From contig JBFMAI010000040.1 of assembly GCA_040755725.1 (NCBI GenBank), positions 62,001 through 126,000 on the forward strand: 64,000 bases of DNA. Reading direction: 5' to 3'. The notes under the pieces are model-generated. The model had not been told where the DNA came from and searched no databases. It saw only the letters and a list, made by a program, of their open reading frames with translations. This DNA comes from JBFMAI01 sp040755725 (GTDB lineage Bacteria; Planctomycetota; Phycisphaerae; UBA1845; Fen-1342). Position 1 is the first letter of the stretch. Every line of letters begins with the position of its first letter. A program made the position numbers and the translations under genes. Of this stretch, positions 7,460-16,800 are shown piece by piece.

Positions 7460-9385
7460 ATGACACAGGCTTTTGCGGCGGTCGGCGGCCACGGCGACCG
7501 CGAAGCCCGACCAGGCGGGCACCGACTCAAGTCACTGCAGATCGTCGGCGGGTTCCTCGATGGCACGACGATCGATCTGGCGCCCGGGTTGAACTGCATC
7601 ATCGGCGCGCGCGGAACCGGCAAGACGACGTTGCTCGAGTTGATCCGCTACGCGCTCGACGCCCTCCCCAGCAGCGATGTGGACGTCCAATCGCGCAGGC
7701 GGATCGACGCGCTGGTGGAGCGCAACCTCGCTGGTGGTCGCGTGCAGCTCACGATCGAGACCAAGGACGGGGTGCCCTACTTCGTGAACCGCTCGCCCGG
7801 CGAGCTGCCGATCGTGCTCAGCGCCGACGGAGCCGCAACGGAAATCGTGCTCCGCAGCGGCGGGCTCTTCAAGGCTGATATCTACAGCCAGAACGAGGTC
7901 GAGAGCACCGCGGACCGGGCGTGCTCGCAGCTCGCGCTGCTCGACAACTTCGAGCTCGACCGCATGGCGGAGATGGCGACGCAAGTCCGGTCATGCGAGG
8001 CGCGGCTGGCGGCCAGTGCCAGCGCGATGGCCCCGCTTGTGCAGCAGATCGCCGGCCTCGACGAGGAACTCGGAACGCTCCCCGGAGTGGAGGAGAAGCT
8101 GAAGGGCTACGCGGCGGCGGTCGGTGAGGATGCCCAGGTCATCAACGGCGCGCACGCGGCGAAGTCGCTGCGCGATCGCGAGCAGCGGGCTCTGGACGCC
8201 TTGGACAAGTACCTGCGCGAGTTCGGCGAGTACCTCGACGGGGCGGTCGGGCATGTGGGCGAGCAGGCTCGGGTGCTCCTGCCCCCCGAACTGCTGGCCG
8301 GGCCGAATGGCGAGGTGTTGCGGACCTTGCAGCAGCAGCTGGCCGAATCGGCTTCTGGTGTTGACAAAGGCCTCCGCCAGGCCGTCAGCGCCATTCGCAG
8401 CGGCCAGGAAGCACTGCAGCGCGCCGCCGCTCGGCTCCGGACCACGCACGCGCAGCAGGAACTGGCGTTTCGCGCCCTGATCGAGCAGCACCAAGCCGCC
8501 CAGAGCCAGACTCAGGAGCGCAACCGTCTGGAGAAGCTTCGAAACGACCTGCTCGCCAAGCGCCGCCAGCGCGAAGACCTCCAGACGCGTCTGACGCAGT
8601 TGAACGAGCAGCGCCGTGCCCTGCTCACGCAGATCTCAGACCTGCGGACCGCGCGATTCGCCATCCGGCGCGGCGTGGCCGAGCGGATCAGCGCGGCGCT
8701 CTCACCGGCGATTCGGGTCAGCGTCGTCGAGGCCGGCAACCGCGAGGCGTATCGGCGGCTGCTGGAGGATACCCTGCGCGGGCACCGCGTGAAGCACGGC
8801 GTGGTCGCGCAGAAGCTCGTCAACGGCTTCTGGCCGGCCGACCTGGCCGCGGCAGTTCACCGTGGCGATGGGCGGATCCTGGTGGACCAGGCGGAGCTGA
8901 ACACAGAGCAGGCCGAGCGGGTCCTGACCGCGCTGAGCGGGTCGCCGGCGTTGTTTGAGCTGGAGACGGTCGAGCTCAGCGATCTGCCGCGCATCGAACT
9001 GCGGGATGGCGCCGCCTACAAGGATTCGGCGTCGCTCTCTACCGGGCAGAAGTGCACGGCCATCCTGCCCATCCTGCTGCTCGACAGCGATAACCCGCTG
9101 CTCGTCGATCAGCCCGAGGACAATCTGGACAACGGGTTCATCTACGAGGCGGTCGTGCGCAGCATCCGCGACGTCAGAGACCGGCGTCAGCTCATCTTCG
9201 TGACGCACAACCCCAACATCCCCGTGCTCGGGGATGCGGAGCGGGTATTCGTGCTGGAGTCCGACGGCCGCACAGCGCGGGTCAGCAATCACGGGACGGT
9301 GGATCAATGCCAACGCGACATCGTGACGCTCCTCGAGGGCGGCGAGGAGGCGTTCAAGGAGCGCAAGCAGCGGTACAACTACTGA
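7460..9385 (+). CDS. SMC/RecF-like AAA ATPase of a three-gene signalling cluster
   Basis: A 641-residue ATPase with the split-head, coiled-coil layout of RecF/SMC/Rad50-like proteins. Walker A GARGTGKT lies at residues 49-56, followed by the N-terminal head lobe, long Gln/Leu/Arg-rich coiled coil (about 190-440), then the ABC signature LSTGQ near 526, Walker B LLVDQPEDNLDN near 544-555, and a His switch FVTHNPNIPVLG. The C-terminal features match ATPases of the TrlF-like group. The start with AGGAG eight bases upstream was preferred to open frame further 5'. The stop TGA shares a base with the ATG of the next gene (TGATG), so the histidine kinase is translationally coupled. The ATPase may sense or remodel DNA or RNA and signal through the kinase; this is inference from gene order. 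Confidence 0.8.
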   Translation: MTQAFAAVGGHGDREARPGGHRLKSLQIVGGFLDGTTIDLAPGLNCIIGARGTGKTTLLELIRYALDALPSSDVDVQSRRRIDALVERNLAGGRVQLTIETKDGVPYFVNRSPGELPIVLSADGAATEIVLRSGGLFKADIYSQNEVESTADRACSQLALLDNFELDRMAEMATQVRSCEARLAASASAMAPLVQQIAGLDEELGTLPGVEEKLKGYAAAVGEDAQVINGAHAAKSLRDREQRALDALDKYLREFGEYLDGAVGHVGEQARVLLPPELLAGPNGEVLRTLQQQLAESASGVDKGLRQAVSAIRSGQEALQRAAARLRTTHAQQELAFRALIEQHQAAQSQTQERNRLEKLRNDLLAKRRQREDLQTRLTQLNEQRRALLTQISDLRTARFAIRRGVAERISAALSPAIRVSVVEAGNREAYRRLLEDTLRGHRVKHGVVAQKLVNGFWPADLAAAVHRGDGRILVDQAELNTEQAERVLTALSGSPALFELETVELSDLPRIELRDGAAYKDSASLSTGQKCTAILPILLLDSDNPLLVDQPEDNLDNGFIYEAVVRSIRDVRDRRQLIFVTHNPNIPVLGDAERVFVLESDGRTARVSNHGTVDQCQRDIVTLLEGGEEAFKERKQRYNY

Positions 9386-10545
9386 TGCGCGCGGCACGCG
9401 AACATCCTGAACTGGCTGACGCCCTCGCACGCTTGCGCGCCGACCCGAACACCATCCCGTGGCCGGCGCGGCGTGAGTTGGTCTCCTTGGTACGGGACGC
9501 GCTGGCAACGCCCACCCCGCCCGCCGTTGCCGTCCCATTGCTGCAGCTCCTGGCCGAAGACCCCAAGGCGGAGGTCCGGCAGGCGGTCGCGCTGGCATTG
9601 CCGGTCCTGCGCGAGCCGGACTTCTCGCGCATCGCGTCGAAGCTGGCCGACGACTGCAATGCGTTCGTGCAGAACGCGTTGCAGCGCAGCCTGGACCGGC
9701 GACGCCGTAACGGCGAGCCAGCCGAGTCCGCCCAGTCAGCAGCCCCGCCGCCGACCGAATTCGCGCTGATGGAGCGCGTGCACGGTCGGCGCGCGGCCCG
9801 TCACGCGGAGGAGATCTGCACTCGCTTCGCCCAGGTGTGGGCGGGCACAACCGTGCACAACCTGCGCGGCTTGCTCACGCCGGTGAAGCTCCACGCGAAG
9901 GCACTGCAGCAGCTCACCTCCCGCTCATCGCCACCCGATCCACGCGCCGTCAGTGACTTGACCAGCAAGATCATGGACCGCATGGGCCTCGTCGAGCGGC
10001 TGCTGGACGACATGCGTACCTTCGCGCAACCCGTCAGCACTGCACTTCGGCGTGAGCGATTGGCGGACGTCGTTCACGAGGCGTGTGCGGCGGTCGCCGA
10101 TGGCTTTCGCGAGCAGCAGCGCAGCCCGGAGGCTGTCGAACTGGCCATCGACCTGCCCGTGGACCTCACCGTCGAGGTGGCGCGGCACCAGATCGTCGTC
10201 GCGCTGGCCAACGTGCTGAAGAATGCCTACGAGGCGTTCGCCGACGACGCGGGCGTCTTCCGCAGGGGTCAGATCAACATCGGTGCAGCAGTAGACGCCG
10301 GCGTGGTGCATCTGCAGGTGCGCGACGATGGCCCCGGGCTCGCGCCCGAGGATCTGCGGGAGTTGCAGGAGTTCGTGCCAGGGCGGACCACCAAGAAGAA
10401 CTACGGGACGGGCTACGGCCTGCCGATCGCCCGCCGTTACGTGCGTGGGCACCGTGGGACGTTCGCGATCGACAGTCAGTTGGGTTCCGGCACGGTCGTG
10501 TCGATCACGCTACCACTGGAGCGGGAGGACGGTGAAGAGGCATGA
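9385..10545 (+). CDS. Soluble histidine kinase with HEAT-like N-terminus
   Basis: A 386-residue cytoplasmic protein with no membrane segment. Residues about 1-105 form short helical repeats resembling HEAT repeats (AEVRQAVALALPVLREP). A candidate phospho-acceptor His158 lies in TTVHNLRGLLTPVK, followed by a dimerisation helix and a GHKL ATPase domain with N box LANVLKNAYEAF (near 274-285), G1 DDGPGL (314-319) and G2 GTGYGLPIA (341-349). The His context differs from classic HisKA, so the phosphorylation site is inferred. Its start overlaps the ATPase stop by one base and its stop overlaps the regulator start (ATGA), giving a strongly coupled ATPase-kinase-regulator operon. The sensory input may come from the ATPase or HEAT region because no classical sensor domain is present. 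Confidence 0.82.
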   Translation: MRAAREHPELADALARLRADPNTIPWPARRELVSLVRDALATPTPPAVAVPLLQLLAEDPKAEVRQAVALALPVLREPDFSRIASKLADDCNAFVQNALQRSLDRRRRNGEPAESAQSAAPPPTEFALMERVHGRRAARHAEEICTRFAQVWAGTTVHNLRGLLTPVKLHAKALQQLTSRSSPPDPRAVSDLTSKIMDRMGLVERLLDDMRTFAQPVSTALRRERLADVVHEACAAVADGFREQQRSPEAVELAIDLPVDLTVEVARHQIVVALANVLKNAYEAFADDAGVFRRGQINIGAAVDAGVVHLQVRDDGPGLAPEDLRELQEFVPGRTTKKNYGTGYGLPIARRYVRGHRGTFAIDSQLGSGTVVSITLPLEREDGEEA

Positions 10546-11615
10546 CGGTGAAAGCGCTGCTGATCGACGACGACCCTGAGATCTGCGAGGCAGTGGGCAA
10601 CATCCTCGAGTCGCTCGGCCACAAGTACGTCCAGGCCGGCAGCCAGGAGGAAGCGCGGGCCGTGCTGAGTGACGGGCCGTACGCATACGTGCTGCTCGAC
10701 CTGGAGATCCCGGTTCGGGCCAGCGGCGGCTTCGCCCGGCTTGTCAACGGCGAGAACCTGCTGGGCGAGATTCGCGCCCATCCTGCGACTCGTCAGACCC
10801 CCGTCATTGTGATGACCGCCCACGGCACCGACGGCCCCACGCTCGCCGTGCGACTGATGAAGAAGGGTGCCGTCGACTTCGTCAACAAGCCATTCGATGG
10901 CGACAAGCTGGATCGGGCGATCCTGGAGACACTGAATCGTCGCGAGCCGGCCTCGACGCCGGCGGCATCCCCGTCATCCGGCAGCCGTCCCTTCGCCGGC
11001 GGTGAACTCGTTATCTGCGATGACCGCATCGAGCTGTGCGGTACAACGATCATCGAGAAGTCCAATCGCGGCCATGGTTGGAAGATCCTCGCGGCCCTGA
11101 CCGAAGTCGGCGACCACGGCCGGCGGAAGAGCTTCAGCGCCGCTCGGCTGGCGAAGCACCTCGGCGGCCGGATCGGCGACAACACGATCATCCAGGGCAT
11201 CCGCAGCCTGCGGCGGCGCATCTCGGACGCGCTGGCCGATGTTGGGATCGAGTGTGGAGAAGGCGACGTCATCCTGAGCGGCAGCCACGGGTATCGGCTG
11301 GCCCCGACCGTGACCGTCCAGCGGGCCACAGGGGTGCCAAACGAGGGGGCCACGGCGGTTGGCCCCCAGGCCACGACGCTTGGCACCGGTGCCAACGGCG
11401 ATGGCACCGGTGACACGGACCTCAACGAGCGGCAGATCTGGGTGCTCGAGGAATTGCGGCGAGCGGGCCGGTTGTGCCGCTGCGACGTCGAGAAACAGTG
11501 TGACTGCTCGGAACGAACGGCCAAACGCGACCTCGCCGCGCTGCGCGCCAAGGGCCTGATCGAGTACGTGGACACGCCGCGTCCCGGACATTACCGTCTC
11601 ACGCGGTCCGCGTAA
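10542..11615 (+). CDS. Response regulator with two DNA-binding-like modules
   Basis: A 357-residue response regulator. The receiver domain has acidic Asp9-Asp11, phospho-acceptor Asp53 in VLLDLEIP, the conserved Thr in VMTAHG and Lys in VNKPF; it contains an insertion after Asp53 (about 15 residues). The middle region (about 150-255) resembles an OmpR-like winged helix (IIQGIRSLRRRISDAL, GSHGYRLA). After a Gly/Thr-rich linker, the C-terminal 70 residues form a DeoR-like helix-turn-helix (ERTAKRDLAALRAKGLIEY) preceded by a CxCx5CxC cluster that could bind metal. It is the output of the coupled kinase; target genes are not evident. Confidence 0.85.
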   Translation: MTVKALLIDDDPEICEAVGNILESLGHKYVQAGSQEEARAVLSDGPYAYVLLDLEIPVRASGGFARLVNGENLLGEIRAHPATRQTPVIVMTAHGTDGPTLAVRLMKKGAVDFVNKPFDGDKLDRAILETLNRREPASTPAASPSSGSRPFAGGELVICDDRIELCGTTIIEKSNRGHGWKILAALTEVGDHGRRKSFSAARLAKHLGGRIGDNTIIQGIRSLRRRISDALADVGIECGEGDVILSGSHGYRLAPTVTVQRATGVPNEGATAVGPQATTLGTGANGDGTGDTDLNERQIWVLEELRRAGRLCRCDVEKQCDCSERTAKRDLAALRAKGLIEYVDTPRPGHYRLTRSA

Positions 11616-11685
11616 GTGCCGTGATGACATCGATATGTGGCCCGCGGGCCTCGAGCAGGGCTGACGCCAACGTGGCGATCCGCTT

Positions 11686-11721
11686 GGTCGCCGGTTCAAA
11701 CGAAGGGCAGTCGCCCCGATC
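11686..11721 (+). other. tRNA 3'-end-like relic upstream of the GIY-YIG gene
   Basis: The stretch GGTCGCCGGTTCAAA...CGATC resembles the tRNA T-arm plus acceptor end found downstream of the GIY-YIG gene (GGTCGCAGGTTCAAAT...CGATC, 11990-12020), with a few extra bases in the middle. It cannot fold as a full tRNA. It could be a decayed flank left by insertion or duplication of the nuclease unit. Confidence 0.35.
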
Positions 11722-11970
11722 TTGTTCCACGTGTATGTCCTGCGATCGGAAGTCATGGGCCGGTTTTACACCGGCTCCTGCGAGGACCTGGAGGATCGCC
11801 TGTACCGCCACAATCACGGCCAGTCGCGGGCCACAAAGGCCGGCGTGCCCTGGCAGTTGGTGCATGTGGAACGGTTTGCCACCCGGGCCGAAGCGGTGCG
11901 TCGGGAGCGCTACCTGAAGACGGGGCGCGGACGGGATGAACTGCGCAGGCTGCTGGGCGAGCCGACGTAG
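11722..11970 (+). CDS. GIY-YIG nuclease family protein
   Basis: An 82-residue single-domain GIY-YIG endonuclease. The variant motif HVYVLRS...GRFYTG, the Arg in DLEDRLYRHNHGQS, the segment TKAGVPWQLVHVERF, the Glu in TRAEAVRRERYLKTG and terminal GRDELRRLLG match the small stand-alone UvrC-type GIY-YIG family. The start appears to be TTG. The stop codon is embedded in a tRNA-like 3' sequence directly downstream, and a second tRNA-like 3' fragment lies directly upstream. Homologues of this small family are often found next to tRNA-like sequences, suggesting a minimal mobile unit; the role is not known. Confidence 0.82.
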   Translation: MFHVYVLRSEVMGRFYTGSCEDLEDRLYRHNHGQSRATKAGVPWQLVHVERFATRAEAVRRERYLKTGRGRDELRRLLGEPT

Positions 11971-12020
11971 AGCGGTCGCCGCGGCGACAGGTCGCAGGTT
12001 CAAATCCTGTCACTCCGATC
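11967..12020 (+). pseudogene. tRNA remnant (D-arm to acceptor 3' end)
   Basis: The sequence begins with GTAGAGCGGT (D-arm-like), continues with a GTCGCC-GC-GGCGAC perfect hairpin in place of a normal anticodon arm, then AGGTCGCAGGTTCAAATCCTGT, a normal T arm, and the acceptor-like CACTCCGAT. The 5' acceptor strand CGGAGTG that should pair with CACTCCG is not found upstream; the GIY-YIG coding region occupies that place. It therefore looks like the 3' portion of a tRNA gene truncated or replaced by the nuclease gene, not a functional tRNA. Confidence 0.55.
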
Positions 12021-12032
12021 CGGCTGTACGAG

Positions 12033-12070
12033 AGGCCGTTCGGCGAGGTAGCTGAACGGCTTCCTCTTTT
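12033..12070 (+). terminator. Rho-independent terminator
   Basis: AGGCCGTTC (12033-12041) pairs with GAACGGCTT (12054-12062) with one G-T pair, followed by TCCTCTTTT. It would terminate plus-strand transcription after the GIY-YIG/tRNA relic unit and possibly the ATPase-kinase-regulator operon. Confidence 0.7.
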
Positions 12071-12213
12071 ACGGACGAAGACTTGTGGCGCTTAGGGTGC
12101 GGTTAAACGATAGCGCCTCGAGAACCGACGTTTGCAGGCCGTCTTTGAACGCCCCCGCGCCGAGAAGCGGTCCGTCGGCGGCCAACGCGGTTTCCTCACG
12201 GTTGCGGCCCGGT

Positions 12214-12558
12214 TCATGTCCCCTGCGACCGCTCGGGCGCGTCGGGCCGCTCGATCGAGTGCAGAAACCAGCGTTTGGCCCGCGGGCCGCCCCGCGGCGT
12301 GTGGCGCGTGAAGTACACGGACCAGATGGCGCCGTCCGTCATGCGCAGCCGGTACGTGTGTCGCCGCAGGTAACGCTCCCCGTCGAGCCGGCCGACTTCC
12401 GGCCCGGACTGCTTGCCGCGCTCCAGGCACTCGACCACGTCGAACCACTCCCCGCGCCACGCGAACCCCGTCGGCAGGCCCGGTTCACCCCGCGCCATCG
12501 CGGCGGTGTCGAACGTGGCCCGGCGCGGCGTGAGAGGTTCGCTGACAAACTCGATCAT
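12214..12558 (-). CDS. Small protein resembling DUF6504
   Basis: A 114-residue soluble protein. The pattern GLPTGFAWRGEWFDVVECLE followed by RRHTYRLRMTDGAIWSVYFTRH, then RWFLHSIE, resembles DUF6504-like proteins, which have no assigned function. Its ATG overlaps the stop of anmK (ATGA), so it is translated from the anmK message. No signal peptide or membrane segment is visible. The family assignment is from pattern recall and should be treated as tentative; the reality of the gene is better supported by the coupling. Confidence 0.62.
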   Translation of the reverse strand: MIEFVSEPLTPRRATFDTAAMARGEPGLPTGFAWRGEWFDVVECLERGKQSGPEVGRLDGERYLRRHTYRLRMTDGAIWSVYFTRHTPRGGPRAKRWFLHSIERPDAPERSQGT

Positions 12559-13724
12559 GGCCGCACGGCCTCCCGGTTGGCGGCGGCGCGTTCGCGCGTG
12601 GAATAGACCCAGACGCCGGACAAGGGGGCCGGCGATTCTACGGCGGTCACGGCCGGCAACGTGATGGGGACGCCGTCTTGGCACAGGGCCCCGAGCACGG
12701 CCAGGGCGGCGGCCTCGCGGTACGCGGCGGGGATACCGTGGGCCTGCGTCGGTTCCACGGGCACCTGCGCGTGCGCCGTCAGCGCCGCGACGAGTACCCG
12801 GTTTCGCGTGCCGCCGCCGGCCAGCAGGTAGCGCTCGGGCGGTGCCAGTTGATCACGTGCCGTGGCGGCCCGCACGGTCTCGGCAATGACTGTCGCAAGC
12901 GCCTCGCAGGCGGAGCGAAGCACGTCCGCCGCGCTGCCCGCACTCGCCGCACGGCGGACGACGGCGTCCAGCTCGTCGCCGGTGCCCAGCGAGCGGCCGC
13001 CGGCCGCTTGAGCCCGCAGCCCTCCGAGCAGCTCGTCGCGCAGCGTGGGGACCACCTGACCGGCCCCGGCACAGCGGCCGTCCTCGTCATAGGGTTGACT
13101 GAGCAGGCGGCGTGCCAACCCATCCAGCAGGTGGTTGCAGGCGCAGACGTCCAGCGCGCGGACGGCGGCCAGATCATCGGGACTGCCGGCGTCCCGACGC
13201 CGCCGCGCGGGCAGGCACGTGATATTGCAGAAGCCGCCGAGGTTCACGACGGCACGCGGCTCGCGCTCGTCAGCAAACAACAGGTAGTCGGCTGCGGGGG
13301 TGATCGGGGCACCCTGACCGCCGGCCGCGAGGTCCGCCGCCCGCAGATCGCACACGACGGGCACCTGCAACGCATGGGCAATGGGCGCCGGGTTCAGCAG
13401 TTGCCAACTCACCGGCGGGGCGTGAAACACGGTCTGGCCGTGCGCCGCGACGAGGTCCACAGTGCGACGAGCCGTCAGCTCGCGGATCGTGCGCACGTGC
13501 AACTGCGAGAAGTCGTGGACGAGGCGTGCGATCGTGCCGGCGGACTGGGGGACTTGCGACGCGAGCGCCCGTAACGGCCCGCTCAGCGGCCCCAGCGGCT
13601 GCGAGACGCCGGCGAGCCACTCGGCACGCAGCGACCAGCCCGTGCCGTCAATGCCGACGAGCGCAACATCCAGCGCGTCGAGGCTGGTACCCGTCATGCA
13701 ACCGACGACGAGGCGACGAGGCAT
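12555..13724 (-). CDS. anmK: Anhydro-N-acetylmuramic acid kinase
   Basis: A 389-residue cytoplasmic kinase of the AnmK family, which phosphorylates and opens 1,6-anhydro-MurNAc during peptidoglycan recycling, giving MurNAc-6-phosphate. The N-terminal ATP-binding signature VGCMTGTSLDALDVALV is diagnostic, followed by VAAHGQTVFHAP, VVCDLRAADLAAGGQGAP and VVNLGGFCNIT, with LLAGGGTRN in the C-terminal lobe. Length fits the family. The start was chosen at the Met just before PRRLVVGCMTG; an upstream extension of the open frame is not family-like. It overlaps the downstream small gene. Confidence 0.94.
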   Translation of the reverse strand: MPRRLVVGCMTGTSLDALDVALVGIDGTGWSLRAEWLAGVSQPLGPLSGPLRALASQVPQSAGTIARLVHDFSQLHVRTIRELTARRTVDLVAAHGQTVFHAPPVSWQLLNPAPIAHALQVPVVCDLRAADLAAGGQGAPITPAADYLLFADEREPRAVVNLGGFCNITCLPARRRRDAGSPDDLAAVRALDVCACNHLLDGLARRLLSQPYDEDGRCAGAGQVVPTLRDELLGGLRAQAAGGRSLGTGDELDAVVRRAASAGSAADVLRSACEALATVIAETVRAATARDQLAPPERYLLAGGGTRNRVLVAALTAHAQVPVEPTQAHGIPAAYREAAALAVLGALCQDGVPITLPAVTAVESPAPLSGVWVYSTRERAAANREAVRP

Positions 13725-13804
13725 CCTGGCATCGTGCCGGTTGAGACGGGTGGCGTCAATTCCGCACGTCGCCTTGCTTGCGGGTCGCCGCGGGCACAGC
13801 AACA

Positions 13805-16800
13805 ATGGCGCCGATGCCGAAACCCAATTCGACGACGATCGGGTCCGCCGCCGGACCGCGTTGGCTTGCGCTGTGGGTAGCCGTGGTGTGTCTCGGCGTC
13901 GCCGTGTGGCCGGCTGGCGCCCAGGAGGCCGCCCCGCCGCCGGCGACGTCCCCGCCGGAATCCCAGCCGCCGGCCACCCAGCCGACGGAGATCGTGGAGT
14001 CCACGCCGACGGATTTGGCGGTTGAGAGCATCCAAGCGCGGCTGGCGCAGATCGAGGCGGCCCCCGACCTGAACGAGACCACCAAGACCGAGCTGACGGG
14101 GTTGTATCGCCAGGCGCTGGACCAACTCAGTCTGGCGGCCACCTGGTCGGCGAAGATCGCGGAGTATCAGCGTGGCCGGGAGGAAGCGCCGCAAGTCCTG
14201 GAGGCCCTCCGCCAGAGTCTCGCGCAGGCGGCCAGTCGTCCGACGACCGCCCCCCGGATCGAGGTCCCCGCCGACGCGACGCTCGAGCAGTTGAGCCAGC
14301 GGCTGGCCGAAGCCGAGGCCGATCTGAAGGTGAAGAAGGAGGCGGCCGACCGCCTCGAACTCGAAGCCAAGACGCGCTCCGAGCGGACGACCGCCATTCC
14401 CGACCTGTTGGCCGATGCCAATGCCCGACTCCAGCGAATCACGCAGGATGCCGGCGCCCCGCCTCCGACGGGTGCATCACCCCAACTGACGATGGCCCGG
14501 CGGACGCTGGGGGCGGCCCAGAAACAGGCGGTGGGGAGCGAGATTCAAGCGTACGAAGAGGAATTGCGCTTCTACGCCGCCCGTGGCGACGTGCTCGCGG
14601 CGCGGCGTGAGAAGGCGCGGCTGGATGTCAAGGAGGCCCAGGCTCGAGCCGCGGCGTGGCAGCAGGCCGTGAGCGACCGCCGCCAGGCGGAAGTGGAGCG
14701 ACAGCGCCGACAAGCGGAAGAGGAAGCCCAAACGGCTCCGCCGGCCGTCCAGGAGTTGGCGGAGGGCAACCGGCAATTGGCCGACGAGCGCGTGCAGGTG
14801 GCGCGGGACATCGACGCGGCCAAGGCGGCGGCCGGCGAGACCAAGGAGCTCGGTGAACGGCTGGCGCGGCAGTTCCGCCACCTCCAGGAGAATGCCGACC
14901 GGGTCGGCATGGCGGACTTGATCGGCGCGTTGATGCGCCAGCAGCGCGCCGAGCTGAACGCGCTGCGCCGCCACGACCGCGACTACGTCGAGGTCAAACA
15001 GAAGTTCGAGCGGGTCCAACTGCGCCTCCCGCAGATCGAGGAAGAGCGGCTGGCCCTGGCGGACATGGAGGACGAGGTGGCCGCCGTCCTCCGCCAGTTG
15101 ACCGAGAGCGGCGTGATGCGGCGACCGCGGCGCCTGGAGCCGAAGATCCGCGAGCTGTACGCCGCCCGCCGCGACCTGTTGGACGGCTTACAGCGCGACT
15201 ACGCGGCGTACTCGACCAACCTGGTTCAGTGGATCACGGCCGAAAGTGCCCTGCTGAACGGGGTCAACGAGTTTGGCCGCTTCATCGCCCAACGGGTCCT
15301 GTGGGTCCGCAGTTCCGCGCCCGTGTACGCGATGCGGGTCCCGGCGGACGCGGCTGACGTCGCGCTGGGCCTGCTCGGCGTCGCCGGCGCGCTGGCGCGT
15401 GACCTGCTCAATCGTCCGACGGTCTACGCGCTGGCCGCGGTGGGGCTGTCGCTTCTGCTCGCGTCGCGCCGCCGCCTGCGCCACCGCCTCGCGGACATCC
15501 GGGGGCGCGTGGCCAAGGTCCACACGGATTCGGCCGGTCAGACCCTGGTGGCCTTGGTCAGCACCGGGCTCCTCGTGCTCCCGTGGCCGGGGCTGCTGGC
15601 GTTCCTGGCCTGGCGACTTCCGCTCGCGGCCGAGGCCGAACGCGTCGAGGTCTACCCGCTGGCCCAGGCCATGTCGGCCGGCCTGCGCGCCGCCGCCGCC
15701 ATACTCCTGACGATCGCGGCCGTTTGGCACGTGACCCGCGCGGACGGCCTGGCCCTGACGCACTTCCGCTGGGACGCGGCGACCGTGCGGTTGGTGCGCC
15801 GCCACCTGACGTGGCTGGCCGCGTTCACCGTCCCCGCGCGGTTCCTGGTGGGGCTGAGCGAGCAACTGCCGGACGACGCCTGGCGGGACTCGGCCGGCCG
15901 TATCGGGCTGATCGTGGGGATGCTCGCGACCGCGGTGTTCGTGCAGCGCGTGTTGCGTCCGGTGGGCGGGCTCCTGACCCCAATGTTCCAACGCGCGTCG
16001 ACGGGCTGGGCGTACCGGTTCCGTTACGTGTGGTACACGGGCGCCGTCAGCGTGCCGTTGCTGTTGGCCCTGGCCTCGGCGGCGGGCTATCACTACACGG
16101 CGGTGCAACTGGCCGCGCGGTGCTTGCTCACCGTCTGGCTGGGGCTCGGACTGGTCCTGCTGCACGCCTTGCTCTCGCGGGCCCTGCTCCTGGCCCAGCG
16201 GCGGATCGCCATCGAACAGGCGCGCAAGAAGCGGGCCGCCCTGGCGGAAGCCAAGCCGGAAGCCGGCGCCGACGCCGTCCCGGTCGAGGAGGAGACCGTC
16301 AGCGTCGTCCAAATCGGCGAGCAGACCCGGCGTCTGCTCCGCACCGTCGTGGTCGTCGGCTTGGTCGCCGGTCTCTGGCTAACGTGGGCCGACATGCTCC
16401 CGGCCCTCAGCTTCATGCACGACGTGCGGTTGTGGTCGTACGCGGCGCCGGCCGAGGCGGGGACGGCGACCGGGGCCGCGGCGACCGTGCGCTACGTGAC
16501 CCTGGCGCACGTCGCGCTGGCGGTGCTCATCGGTCTGGTCACCGGCGTCCTGGCGCGCAACATCCCCGGGTTGCTCGAAATCGCCATTCTCCGACGCCTC
16601 GAGATGGACGCCGGCGGCCGCTTCGCCGCCACCACGATCGCCCGCTACTTGGTCATCGCGCTGGGGCTGATCGCGGCCTTCAACGCGGTCGGCATCGGCT
16701 GGTCGAAGGTGCAGTGGCTGGTGGCGGCGGTGTCGGTGGGGCTGGGGTTCGGGCTCCAGGAGGTGTTCGCCAACTTCGTCTCGGGCCTGATGCTGCTGTT

